Origin: JANRIC01 sp033765345
GTDB taxonomy: Bacteria > Bacteroidota > Bacteroidia > Cytophagales > Microscillaceae
Direction: 5' to 3'
DNA length: 11,536 bases
Assembly: GCA_033765345.1 (NCBI GenBank)
Contig: JANRIC010000219.1
Span: 1 to 11,536 of the forward strand
Made by a program: the position numbers and the translations under genes. Shown piece by piece: positions 1 through 7,422 of the stretch. The notes beneath the pieces are model-generated. The model searched no databases and was not told where the DNA came from. It worked only from the letters and a program-made list of their open reading frames with translations. The stretch's first letter is position 1, and every line of letters starts with the position of its first letter.

Positions 1-135
1 TTAATTATTTTAATTATTTTAATTATTTTAATTATTTTAATTATTTTAATTATTTTAATTATTTTAATTATTTTAATTATTTTAATTATTTTAATTATTT
101 TAATTATTTTAATTATTTTAATTATTTTAATTATT
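1..135. repeat. 9-bp tandem repeat (TTAATTATT), at least 15 perfect copies
   Basis: Fifteen uninterrupted identical copies of TTAATTATT are visible, and the array continues off the left edge, so its full length is unknown. Each unit contains the palindrome TAATTA separated by TTT. On the minus strand the unit reads AAT AAT TAA (Asn-Asn-stop). The innermost copy (127-135) supplies the last two codons and the stop codon of the lactonase gene. Because the unit is a multiple of three and carries its own in-frame stop, gain or loss of copies leaves the protein unchanged. It probably arose by replication slippage from the gene's own 3' end. Confidence 0.95.
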
Positions 136-957
136 TCCATAAAACCGTTTGGCATTTCCACTGAATATCTTCGTTTTTTCAGCTTCGGACAAATGCTGCG
201 TATAGGTTTGAAGAATTTCCAATACCTCTGTGTATGTACCTGCTAATAAACAAACCGGCCAATCCGAACCAAACATCACTCGGTCTGCTCCAAAAGCATC
301 CCATACCACATCCAGATAAGGTACAAAATCCAAATATGTCCAGTATTGCCAATCTGCTTCGGTGACCAAACCTGAGATTTTACAATATACATTTTCTTGG
401 CTAGCCATGGCGTGTATATAATCGTCCCATTGGGTGATTTTGCGCTCCTTGATATAAGGTTTGGCGATATGATCCAGCACAAAGGGCTGCTCTGGGAAGT
501 TTTGAACCGTTTGCAAAGCAGCCTGCATTTGATGCGGATAAATCAGAATATCATAGGTGAAATTGTACTTTTTCAGGAGGCTTAATCCGCGCTGAAAATC
601 TTCTCTCAGCATAAAATTATCTTCGGGTTCGTTTTGTACGATGTGTCTAAAGCCTCTGAGCTTGTGGAATTGTGCAAAGTACTCAAGCCTTTCTTCCAAT
701 TGTTCGCTTCTCAAATCTACCCAACCGACTACAGCTTTGATAAAATCATTTTTTTCAGCTAAATCCAGCAAAAATAGAGTTTCTTCTTCACTTTGATCTG
801 CCTGAACAGCCACGCAACCCTCTACCAGGTGATTTTGCCATGCAGCTTGTAAATCTTCGGGCATAAAATCTCGACGGATAACTGACATCTCTTCGGTGAT
901 CCAGGCATGACGCTCAGGGCTGTATTGCCAAAAATGTTGGTGGGCATCTATGATCAT
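127..957 (-). CDS. COG3618 amidohydrolase, probable sugar-acid lactonase (L-fuconolactonase/L-rhamnonolactonase type)
   Basis: A 276-residue single-domain amidohydrolase of the amidohydrolase-2 / COG3618 family, a metal-dependent TIM barrel, cytoplasmic with no signal peptide. Visible family marks in order are DAHQHFW near the N terminus (H6, H8), RGFRHIVQ (101-108, with R104 and H105), LDHIAKP (H163), CKISGL (K193) and FGSDWPV (D232, the usual catalytic or metal-binding Asp late in the barrel). Length is normal for the family. Characterised relatives hydrolyse L-fucono-, L-rhamnono- or related sugar lactones to the free acid. The gene lies 67 bp downstream of a UxaA-family dehydratase on the same strand, which fits consecutive lactone-opening and dehydration steps. 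No promoter is evident in that 67-bp gap, so co-transcription is likely. ATG at 957 is the natural start because the HxH motif follows directly. The exact substrate is inferred, not shown. The last two Asn codons and the stop lie in the 9-bp tandem array. Confidence 0.85.
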   Translation of the reverse strand: MIIDAHQHFWQYSPERHAWITEEMSVIRRDFMPEDLQAAWQNHLVEGCVAVQADQSEEETLFLLDLAEKNDFIKAVVGWVDLRSEQLEERLEYFAQFHKLRGFRHIVQNEPEDNFMLREDFQRGLSLLKKYNFTYDILIYPHQMQAALQTVQNFPEQPFVLDHIAKPYIKERKITQWDDYIHAMASQENVYCKISGLVTEADWQYWTYLDFVPYLDVVWDAFGADRVMFGSDWPVCLLAGTYTEVLEILQTYTQHLSEAEKTKIFSGNAKRFYGNN

Positions 958-1024
958 TGCGTATTATGTTGTTTAAACTATGATTTTTGTAAATAGAGGA
1001 TTATGATGATAAACGACTATAGAA

Positions 1025-2680
1025 TTATAAAGAAACCCCACGCTTCCAGGGGATAAAATCATCCTGCCCCAAACGCACGGCTGCAGGGATTTCTTCTCCG
1101 CTTGCTACTTCAATGAGGTATTCCAATAATTCTTCGGCTTTGCCTTCAATGGTGGACTCTCCCCGAACGATCGTGCCGGCATCAAAGTCAATGATGTCGC
1201 GCATACGCGCATAAATTTCGGAATTGCTAGACATTTTAACCACAGGGGTAATCGGATTACCTGTAGGTGTGCCCAATCCGGTGGTAAATACCACGATATT
1301 TGCCCCTGAGCCTGCCAGAGCGGTGGTGCTTTCTACATCATTGCCAGGAGTGCAAAGTAAGTTGAGTCCGGTTGCGGTGAGCGGCTCAGTATAGTCCAGT
1401 ACACCCTTGACGGGCGAAGTACCTCCTTTTTTAGCGGCTCCAGCAGATTTAATGGCATCTGTAATCAAGCCTTCGCGAATGTTACCTGGTGAGGGGTTAT
1501 TTTCAAAGCCTGAACCCACGGCAACGGCTCTTTCGGAATACGTACGCATCAAATCGGAGAATTTTTCAGCCAGATCAGGCCTTGCACATCGATTGATAAG
1601 TTCCTGCTCTACACCGTTAAGTTCTGGGAATTCGGACAAAATACTGCTTCCGCCCAAGGCCACCAGCAAGTCGGAAACCCTACCCAATACCGGATTGGCA
1701 GTAATCCCCGAAAAACCATCTGAACCGCCGCATTCCAGCCCAAGAACCAGTTTGCTCAAAGGAGCAGGTTTCCTTTGGCAGGTATTTGCCTGAGTCAGGC
1801 CTATAAAAGTTTTCTTAAGTGCTTCGGCAATAAACTCAGGTTCACTTTTGCTGTTTTGTTGCTCCAAGTAGTACACAGGTTTGGCAAACTGTGGGTCACG
1901 TGCCTGGATGGCTGCTTGTAAGATAGGAATTTGGGCGTGTTGGCACCCCAAACTAAGCACTGTTGCTCCTGCTACGTTGGGATTGGTGATATAGCCAGCC
2001 AGCAAATTACAAAGGCTCTGAGCATCCTGCCGCGTGCCTCCACAACCACCCTCGTGGGTCAGGAATTTGATCCCGTCTACATTCGGGAAAACCCTGTTTT
2101 GAGACGATTCATTTCTTTTTCTGAGAATATCCGACTGAAAAATAGCATTTTCTTCCGCCCCACTTTGATACAAGGCAATCAATTGAGAAATATCAAAACT
2201 AAATTCTTTCTCTCCCGGATAACCCAAAGCTTCCAGTAGGCTCGCCTGCATGACTTTGATATTACGATTTTCGCAAAATACCAACGGAATCACGATCCAA
2301 TAATTGGCTGTACCCACCTGACCGTCAGCCCGATGAAAACCCTTAAAAGTACGATCTTTCCAGCGAGATACATCGGGTGCCTGCCACTTGAATTGAGATT
2401 GCTGCGTGCTGTAATCCTGGGTAGCGTGTTTGATATTAGCTTGGCTAATTAGTGCCCCAGCAGCTATATCCTGGGTACATTCGCCTACCACAGTGCCATA
2501 CATCCTGACTTTGTCGCCAGTCTTAAAATCCTGAATAGGGAATTTATGTTTGGCACGGATATGCTCCCGAATTTTAATGATATGATTTTGATAAATAATT
2601 TCTGCCCCTGCCTCCAGATTTTGCAGGGCTGTTAAGACATTATCGTTAGGATCTAATTGAATATAGTTAGTTTGCATCAT
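1025..2680 (-). CDS. UxaA-family sugar-acid dehydratase (altronate dehydratase family)
   Basis: A protein of about 551 residues in the UxaA / D-galactarate-altronate dehydratase family. The N-terminal ~90 residues form the SAF domain (FPIQDFKTGDKV and nearby). The large C-terminal dehydratase region carries HEGGCGGTRQD (~209-219), LGCQHAQ (~245-251), LECGGSDGFSGITANP (~315-330) and TPGNDVESTTALAGSGAN (~444-461). These are typical family blocks with conserved Cys residues; known members are iron-dependent and cytoplasmic. E. coli UxaA is about 50 residues shorter; some extra length lies around residues 155-205. It is the first gene of a minus-strand pair with the lactonase. That pairing suggests an L-fuconate-like or other sugar-acid substrate rather than altronate itself, so I give no symbol. 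The reading frame extends to a TTG at 2686, but the ATG at 2680 (or 2677) is the more believable start. The upstream minus strand has only a weak -7-like CATATTTG. Confidence 0.88.
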   Translation of the reverse strand: MMQTNYIQLDPNDNVLTALQNLEAGAEIIYQNHIIKIREHIRAKHKFPIQDFKTGDKVRMYGTVVGECTQDIAAGALISQANIKHATQDYSTQQSQFKWQAPDVSRWKDRTFKGFHRADGQVGTANYWIVIPLVFCENRNIKVMQASLLEALGYPGEKEFSFDISQLIALYQSGAEENAIFQSDILRKRNESSQNRVFPNVDGIKFLTHEGGCGGTRQDAQSLCNLLAGYITNPNVAGATVLSLGCQHAQIPILQAAIQARDPQFAKPVYYLEQQNSKSEPEFIAEALKKTFIGLTQANTCQRKPAPLSKLVLGLECGGSDGFSGITANPVLGRVSDLLVALGGSSILSEFPELNGVEQELINRCARPDLAEKFSDLMRTYSERAVAVGSGFENNPSPGNIREGLITDAIKSAGAAKKGGTSPVKGVLDYTEPLTATGLNLLCTPGNDVESTTALAGSGANIVVFTTGLGTPTGNPITPVVKMSSNSEIYARMRDIIDFDAGTIVRGESTIEGKAEELLEYLIEVASGEEIPAAVRLGQDDFIPWKRGVSL

Positions 2681-2833
2681 GGGCAATAAAAAGCTTTTTT
2701 TTTCAAATATGATAAATAAATAAGAAAAAATTGTTTTTTTTATGAAAATTGTAGAAGATAAATTTGATCCTTTAACCCCAGCCTATAGCACAAAAAACAG
2801 CAAAATTCTGAGTCATAAGCCGGAGGGTGGAAA

Positions 2834-2930
2834 TCACATTGCTCTAACCCCGAAAAACACTCGAATATCGTCGAGTCACATTGCTCTAACCCCGAAAAAC
2901 ATTCGAATATCGTCGAGTTACATTGCTCTT
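2834..2930. repeat. 42-bp tandem repeat, about 2.3 copies, each with an inverted repeat
   Basis: A 42-bp unit beginning TCACATTGCTCTAACCCC starts at 2834 and 2876, and a diverged partial copy starts at 2918. The two full copies differ only at a few bases. Each contains a 6-bp inverted repeat around ATATCG: 2859-2864/2871-2876 is perfect, and 2901-2906/2913-2918 has one C-to-T change that leaves a G-U pair in RNA. The array lies in the 362-bp divergent region between the uxaA-family gene and the phosphatase gene. A 68-codon frame (2742-2948) crosses it and would give 14-residue repeats beginning HIALTPKN. A second frame is also open because 42 is divisible by three, so I do not regard either as an established gene. 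Apart from the array and the promoter near 3000, I see nothing definite in 2687-3048. Confidence 0.85.
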
Positions 2931-2989
2931 ACGCTAAAAAACCAATAAGTTTACTTAACAGAAACATAAAAAAGCCATAACAACTTAAT

Positions 2990-3021
2990 TTTGATTATTT
3001 AGAGAGATAAAGTTTACTTTG
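2990..3021 (+). promoter_or_regulatory. Putative Bacteroidota-type promoter of the phosphatase gene
   Basis: TTTG at 2990-2993 and TACTTTG at 3015-3021 are separated by 21 nt, resembling the TTTG / TAnnTTTG boxes of Bacteroidota, although the -7 box is one base short of consensus. Transcription would start near 3028, leaving an A/T-rich leader of about 20 nt before the ATG at 3049. Confidence 0.4.
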
Positions 3022-3048
3022 TTTCAACAAATATAATGTTTTATTTTT

Positions 3049-4140
3049 ATGAAAAAACTACTTTACACAAGCTTATTGGTTATTTTTGCACTGGTGGTAC
3101 AGGCGCAAGCTCCCAAAATGAAAACTGAAAACGTCATTTTGCTTACCCTAGATGGCTTCCGTTGGCAGGAGATGTTCGGAGGGTTGGATTCTACCCTATT
3201 GCACCACAAGGAATTTACGAAGGATAAAAACCACCTCATCAAGGAGTTTTGGGCTGAGACTCCCGAAGCCCGCCGTGAGAAATTGCTGCCTTTTTGCTGG
3301 AATGTAATTGCAAAAAAAGGACAACTTTTTGGAGACCGTTGGAATCAAAACCTGGTCAACGTAAGCAATGATCAATGGTTTTCTTATCCAGGTTACAGCG
3401 AAATCCTGGTGGGCTTTCACGACAAACGCATCAACTCCAATGATAAATTCAATAATCCTAACACGACTGTGCTCGAGTTTATCAATCAACAAAAGGCTTT
3501 TGCAGGCAAAGTAGCGGCTTTTGGATCTTGGGATGTATTCCCCTTTATCATCAATACCGAAAGATCCAAGATACCTGTCAATGCTGGGAACGAACCTGTA
3601 AAAGGAAATCTCAACGCCAACGAAAAACTACTCAATGAGATGCTCGAGCAAATACCCGAGCGTTGGGGTTCGGTGCGTTTTGATGCTTTCACTTATCATT
3701 TTGCCAAAGAGTACATGAACAAGAATCAGCCTCGGGTCATGTTTATTTCTTTGGGTGAAACCGATGATTTCGCTCACGAAGGAGAATATGACGAATACAT
3801 CAAATCGGCTTATCAGACCGACCGCATGATTGCCGATCTCTGGGATTTTGTGCAAAATAATCCTTTTTACAAAGATAAAACGACTTTGATTATCTCTACC
3901 GACCACGGTCGTGGGCAGGAACCCATCGATACCTGGAAGCATCACGGGCAGGAAATTCCCGAATCTAACGAAATCTGGCTGGCATTTCTGGGTCCGGATA
4001 CACCAGCTTTGGGGCACATAAAAACTCCCGGGCAGTGGTATCAAAACCAAATCGCACAAACGATGGCCGCTTTTTTGGGCTTGGATTATAAAAATGTACA
4101 AGAAGTAGGTAAAAAAATCGAGCAGGTTTTGGGAAAATAA
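3049..4140 (+). CDS. Secreted alkaline-phosphatase-superfamily hydrolase
   Basis: A 363-residue protein with a clear N-terminal signal peptide (MKK, then a hydrophobic stretch to about residue 18, and QAQA as cleavage region near 20), so it is probably periplasmic. The fold marks are those of the metal-dependent alkaline phosphatase / phosphodiesterase superfamily: LLTLDGFRW with metal-ligand D35; SYPGYSEILVG (112-122) as the likely nucleophile segment, S117 being the best candidate; GETDDFAHEG with D240 and H243; STDHGRG with D285 and H286; and KHHGQE with H299. Together these fit a two-metal active site. Similar Bacteroidota proteins are often annotated 'alkaline phosphatase family' or 'phosphoglyceromutase'; the secretion signal argues against a glycolytic mutase role. 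The substrate (phosphomonoester, diester or sulfate) cannot be told. It is monocistronic, with its own promoter-like boxes upstream and a strong terminator 32 nt after the stop. The ATG at 3049 directly precedes the signal peptide. Confidence 0.82.
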   Translation: MKKLLYTSLLVIFALVVQAQAPKMKTENVILLTLDGFRWQEMFGGLDSTLLHHKEFTKDKNHLIKEFWAETPEARREKLLPFCWNVIAKKGQLFGDRWNQNLVNVSNDQWFSYPGYSEILVGFHDKRINSNDKFNNPNTTVLEFINQQKAFAGKVAAFGSWDVFPFIINTERSKIPVNAGNEPVKGNLNANEKLLNEMLEQIPERWGSVRFDAFTYHFAKEYMNKNQPRVMFISLGETDDFAHEGEYDEYIKSAYQTDRMIADLWDFVQNNPFYKDKTTLIISTDHGRGQEPIDTWKHHGQEIPESNEIWLAFLGPDTPALGHIKTPGQWYQNQIAQTMAAFLGLDYKNVQEVGKKIEQVLGK

Positions 4141-4171
4141 CCTGAATTTTTATTTCAAAGATTGATATACT

Positions 4172-4211
4172 AAGGAATCTTGGCTGGATATTGCCTAAAG
4201 ATTCCTTTTTT
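4172..4211 (+). terminator. Rho-independent terminator after the phosphatase gene
   Basis: A perfect 10-bp inverted repeat, AAGGAATCTT (4172-4181) and AAGATTCCTT (4198-4207), has a 16-nt loop and is followed by more T residues up to 4211. It lies 32 nt after the phosphatase stop and 66 nt before the next start, so the two secreted-enzyme genes are probably separate transcripts. Confidence 0.85.
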
Positions 4212-4277
4212 ATTATCTTCCAGGAATTTTCTTTTTTTATCATTTATCATTAGCTTGAACCAAAAACAAAAAACAAC

Positions 4278-5645
4278 ATGAAAAAAACATTAGCAATTCT
4301 CATATCTGTATCGATTATTTTTACAATATTCAATTTTTCTCAAGCACAACATCTTAAAGCCCTGGTAGGGGGCACGCTGATCGATGGCTTTGGATCTAAA
4401 CCTATCCAAAACAGTGTAATCTTGGTAGAAAATGATAAAATAAAGGCAATTGGCAGTGTCAATACCCTGGAAATTCCTGAGGGTGCTGAGATCATTTCAA
4501 CCGAAGGCATGAGTGTGCTTCCTGGGCTTTGGGATATGCACGTCCATCTGATGATCAATGGACACGCAGATTATAATCACTGGCATCCAACTTATATGGG
4601 TATTCAAGAACAGGTCATCATGCCTTCTTCTGCCAAACAACTGCTGCTTGCTGGGGTGACCAGTGCCAGAGATTTGGGTGCACCCCTCCGAGAAATCATA
4701 GGGGTACGAAATGCCATCAACGAAGGGAAAATCCCCGGACCAACCTTATACGTAAGCGGACCCTTTCTCCAGCATGCCTCTTATCCCGGCACAGAATATT
4801 ATCGATGGGGAATACAAGGTACCAGCGATGCCAGAGCCAAGGTAAAACAACTTGCCGATGCAGGGGTAGATTGTATCAAACTCATAGATCAAGATCAGAT
4901 GACCATTGATGAAGTCAAAGCCATTGTAGACGAAGCGCATAAACGTAAATTGACGGTAGTAGCGCACAGCCACCGACCCGAAGAAATCCGAAGGGGTTTG
5001 CAAGCAGGCGTAGATTGTTTTGAACATACCGGACTTTCGTCTGCACCATCATACCCTGATGACATTATGCAAATGATTCATGAAAGAACAGCACAGATGA
5101 ACCTAGGACCACTTTTCTGGACCCCCACCATCGAGGGGCTTTTTAACTACGAATACATCCGGGATAATCCTGAAAAGCTCGACAGTGACGAATGGCATCT
5201 GGGCTTACCAGATAGTATCATTGCCGATATTCGTCAAAGTATTGCGCACCCAGAACGCCTGAGCTATTTTCAAATCACCCCAAATCGTAAACCAACCTTG
5301 AAGACCAAATTTCAGCAGCTCGTCCAATCAGGTGTAGTATTATTAATAGGAACTGACAGCGGTATTCCCTTGAAATTTCATTGTCAGAGCACTTGGAATG
5401 AATTGGATGTATGGGTCAATGAATTTGGGTATGATCCATTGTTGGCTATTAAGTCAGCTACCTACTGGCCTTCTGTAGCTATGGGTGTTTCGGATAAAGT
5501 AGGCACTATCAGCGAAGGCAAAAAAGCAGACATTATAGCGATCAAAGGAGATGTACTCAGGTATATCAGCTTGCTTCAAAGTGTAGATTTTGTCATGAAA
5601 AACGGGCAAGTGGTGAAAAATGAAGGAATATCTTCTTTAAAATAA
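4278..5645 (+). CDS. Secreted metal-dependent amidohydrolase (imidazolonepropionase/prolidase-like, COG1228)
   Basis: A 455-residue protein with an N-terminal signal peptide (hydrophobic to about residue 20, SQAQ cleavage region near 24), exported to the periplasm or beyond. It has the classic amidohydrolase layout. A small beta-sandwich segment at 28-80 is followed by LPGLWDMHVHL with metal ligands H88 and H90. CIKLID gives K201, the probable carboxylated bridging Lys. VVAHSH gives H230, FEHTGL gives H250, and IGTDSGIP gives D360. A C-terminal return to the sandwich ends with GTISEGKKADIIAIKGD (~409-425). All key residues are present, so it should be an active binuclear metal hydrolase. Characterised relatives cleave Xaa-Pro dipeptides, other N-acyl amino acids or cyclic amides. 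The substrate cannot be chosen from sequence, and the signal peptide makes a peptide or scavenging role more likely than histidine catabolism. The ATG at 4278 follows an A/C-rich leader; no strong -33/-7 pair is visible. Confidence 0.85.
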   Translation: MKKTLAILISVSIIFTIFNFSQAQHLKALVGGTLIDGFGSKPIQNSVILVENDKIKAIGSVNTLEIPEGAEIISTEGMSVLPGLWDMHVHLMINGHADYNHWHPTYMGIQEQVIMPSSAKQLLLAGVTSARDLGAPLREIIGVRNAINEGKIPGPTLYVSGPFLQHASYPGTEYYRWGIQGTSDARAKVKQLADAGVDCIKLIDQDQMTIDEVKAIVDEAHKRKLTVVAHSHRPEEIRRGLQAGVDCFEHTGLSSAPSYPDDIMQMIHERTAQMNLGPLFWTPTIEGLFNYEYIRDNPEKLDSDEWHLGLPDSIIADIRQSIAHPERLSYFQITPNRKPTLKTKFQQLVQSGVVLLIGTDSGIPLKFHCQSTWNELDVWVNEFGYDPLLAIKSATYWPSVAMGVSDKVGTISEGKKADIIAIKGDVLRYISLLQSVDFVMKNGQVVKNEGISSLK

Positions 5646-5675
5646 AAGTTTGTCTGATATTTTTTGTGGGGCGTG

Positions 5676-5767
5676 CCTCATCCCCAGCCCTTCTCCAACT
5701 TGGAGAAGGGTGCTAATTATTTGAATTTAACGTTCTTCTCTTTTGAGGAGAAGGTTTTAGGATGAGG
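5676..5767. repeat. REP-like compound inverted-repeat element
   Basis: The 92-bp element is bounded by CCTCATCC (5676-5683) and its perfect inverse GGATGAGG (5760-5767). Inside, an 11-bp perfect stem, CCCTTCTCCAA (5688-5698) with TTGGAGAAGGG (5700-5710), has a single-base centre. A second weaker hairpin pairs CTTCTC (5735-5740) with GAGAAG (5748-5753). The right end read in reverse resembles the left end over about 30 bases, so the element looks like two palindromic units in opposite orientation. It sits between two plus-strand genes with no long open frame, as expected of a dispersed intergenic repeat. No target-site duplication is visible. It could also act as a bidirectional processing or termination structure for the upstream gene. 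Confidence 0.75.
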
Positions 5768-5820
5768 TAAAATGCAGATTTTTACAAGAATTGTCAGAGA
5801 GAGAACCAAATGAAACTTTA

Positions 5821-5865
5821 GGAAGATAAAATATTAACCTGAAATAATATTCTGGAATATCTTCC
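5821..5865. promoter_or_regulatory. 45-nt inverted repeat just upstream of the decarboxylase promoter
   Basis: GGAAGATA (5821-5828) and TATCTTCC (5858-5865) form a perfect 8-bp inverted repeat. Between them AATATT occurs at 5830-5835 and 5846-5851 and can pair, leaving a 10-nt loop. No T-tract follows, so it is not a standard terminator. It ends 6 nt before the predicted -33 box of the decarboxylase gene, a position suited to an operator or upstream activator site. A function is not demonstrated. Confidence 0.45.
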
Positions 5866-5871
5866 ACGTCG

Positions 5872-5903
5872 TTTGCTTATTAGGGTTTTTCAGAATAATA
5901 TTG
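5872..5903 (+). promoter_or_regulatory. Putative promoter of the PLP decarboxylase gene
   Basis: TTTG at 5872-5875 and TAATATTG at 5896-5903 are 20 nt apart, with one mismatch to the Bacteroidota TAnnTTTG box. A start near 5910 would give a leader of about 40 nt before the ATG at 5953. Confidence 0.4.
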
Positions 5904-5952
5904 GGTATCGGATCATATATAAAACTAAAAAACTAAGATATGCCTAAGAACT

Positions 5953-7422
5953 ATGGAAAATACACAAATTCAATCACTGAATCTTATTCAAAAGGCTTTT
6001 GATGCAGAGGCTTTTCGTCAAAACGGACATCAATTGGTAGATTTACTGGCAGATTATCTGGATAAAGCCCCCAAAGAGCAGGTTGGAGCTGTTTACCCAC
6101 ACTTTGAGCCCAATCAACTTTATGAGAAATGGCAGACTGCGCTAAATGATCGCTCAGATTCGCAGGATTTATCGCCTTTTTTTCAGGAAATTCTCCAAAC
6201 CAATATCCATACGCTGCATCCGAATTATATGGGGCATCAGGTAGCAAGCCCGCTACCAGTGAATGCTCTGGCTGATTTTCTGGGTTCATTGATGAACTCC
6301 GGCATGGGCGTTTATGAAATGGGAAGCCCTATGGTCGCTTTAGAAAGGGTAGTGATCCAAGAAACCGCCAAAGCAATCGGTTTTTCGGCAGAGGCAGACG
6401 GTATACTTACTTCAGGGGGAAGCCTCGGCAATCTGACGGCACTTTTATGTGCCCGAAGTGTAAACGCAGGGACAGATGTATGGCAGGAAGGAAACCCTGA
6501 TGATGCATCTTTAGCATTGTTGGTTTCGGATGAGTCGCATTACTGTGTCAATAGAGCCGTGAAAATTATGGGTTGGGGTGAAAAAGGTATTGTAAAAGTG
6601 CCTTCCAATTCAAATTATCAAATGAAAGTAAGCGAGCTTGAAAAATGCTATCAAGAAGCCCAACGTGCAGGTAAAAAAATCATATCTGTGGTGGCCAATG
6701 CCTGTTCTACTTCCACGGGGTCTTATGATCCCATCGATGCCATTGCCGATTTTTGTACACAATACAACCTCTGGCTGCACGTAGACGGGGCACACGGTGG
6801 AGCTGTGATTTTTTCAGATAAATACCGCCATCTGGTCAAAGGCTTAGAAAGAGCTGATTCGGTATTGATAGATTTTCACAAGATGCTCTCTACCACGGCT
6901 TTGGCTACGGCACTTATTTTCAAAAGAGGGCAAGATGGCTACCGTACCTTTGCTCAAAAAGCAGCCTATCTCTGGGAGAATGCCGATGAGCATGAATGGC
7001 ACAATCTGGGCAAAAGAACCCTGGAATGCACCAAACACGCCATGAGCTTACGGATTTATACCCTGATGCGAAGCTATGGCAAGGAAATATTTGCCGAGCA
7101 TCTGGATTATCTCTATGATCTGGGGCAAGAGTTTTATGATTTGCTCAATACTCAGGGCGACTTTGAGGTTGCCCACCAACCACAATGCAATATCGTGTGC
7201 TTTAGGTATTTACCCGAAAATGTTTCCAGCGATGATTTAAACGAAGTCAATAGTGTCATTCGCAAAGCGATCATCCATAGCGGGGAATTTTACCTGGTGC
7301 AAACCCAACTTAAAGGAAATATTTACCTGCGTACTGCCTTGATGAATCCCTTCACCACACTTCAGCATCTAAAAATGCTACTGGAAAAAATAAGAGCTAC
7401 CTATCAAGAGCTATTTAAATAA
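5953..7422 (+). CDS. PLP-dependent group II amino-acid decarboxylase
   Basis: A 489-residue cytoplasmic protein of the group II pyridoxal-phosphate decarboxylase family (glutamate / diaminobutyrate / aromatic amino-acid decarboxylases). It shows HPNYMGHQVASP (89-100), typical of the substrate-side N-terminal segment; TSGGSLGNLTAL (153-164), the phosphate-binding loop; SDESHYCVNRA (192-202) with H196 expected to stack on the PLP ring; LHVDGAHGG (275-283) with D278 for the pyridine nitrogen; and DFHKML (307-312) with the Schiff-base lysine K310. All cofactor residues are intact and length is normal. Substrate specificity is not readable; candidates include 2,4-diaminobutyrate, aspartate, glutamate and aromatic amino acids. 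It stands alone, with no transporter or transaminase beside it. A promoter-like pair and a palindrome lie upstream. The ATG at 5953 is used because the nearby ATG at 5940 is out of frame and soon stops. The stop lies at the start of an (AAAT)4 run. Confidence 0.88.
   Translation: MENTQIQSLNLIQKAFDAEAFRQNGHQLVDLLADYLDKAPKEQVGAVYPHFEPNQLYEKWQTALNDRSDSQDLSPFFQEILQTNIHTLHPNYMGHQVASPLPVNALADFLGSLMNSGMGVYEMGSPMVALERVVIQETAKAIGFSAEADGILTSGGSLGNLTALLCARSVNAGTDVWQEGNPDDASLALLVSDESHYCVNRAVKIMGWGEKGIVKVPSNSNYQMKVSELEKCYQEAQRAGKKIISVVANACSTSTGSYDPIDAIADFCTQYNLWLHVDGAHGGAVIFSDKYRHLVKGLERADSVLIDFHKMLSTTALATALIFKRGQDGYRTFAQKAAYLWENADEHEWHNLGKRTLECTKHAMSLRIYTLMRSYGKEIFAEHLDYLYDLGQEFYDLLNTQGDFEVAHQPQCNIVCFRYLPENVSSDDLNEVNSVIRKAIIHSGEFYLVQTQLKGNIYLRTALMNPFTTLQHLKMLLEKIRATYQELFK

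Noticed and set aside
1407..1793. 128-codon plus-strand frame opposite the UxaA-family gene
   Set aside because: Antisense shadow of a well-supported gene, with no recognisable domain.
2681..2686. TTG start extending the UxaA-family protein by two residues
   Set aside because: Two ATG codons follow at once (2680 and 2677) and no ribosome-binding signal favours the TTG.
2742..2948. 68-codon open frame with 14-residue repeats (HIALTPKN type)
   Set aside because: It is created by a 42-bp non-coding tandem repeat, a second frame is equally open, and no promoter or family resemblance supports it. Kept only as a repeat feature.
3628..4101. 157-codon minus-strand frame opposite the phosphatase gene
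   Set aside because: Antisense shadow of a gene with intact catalytic motifs, with no recognisable domain.
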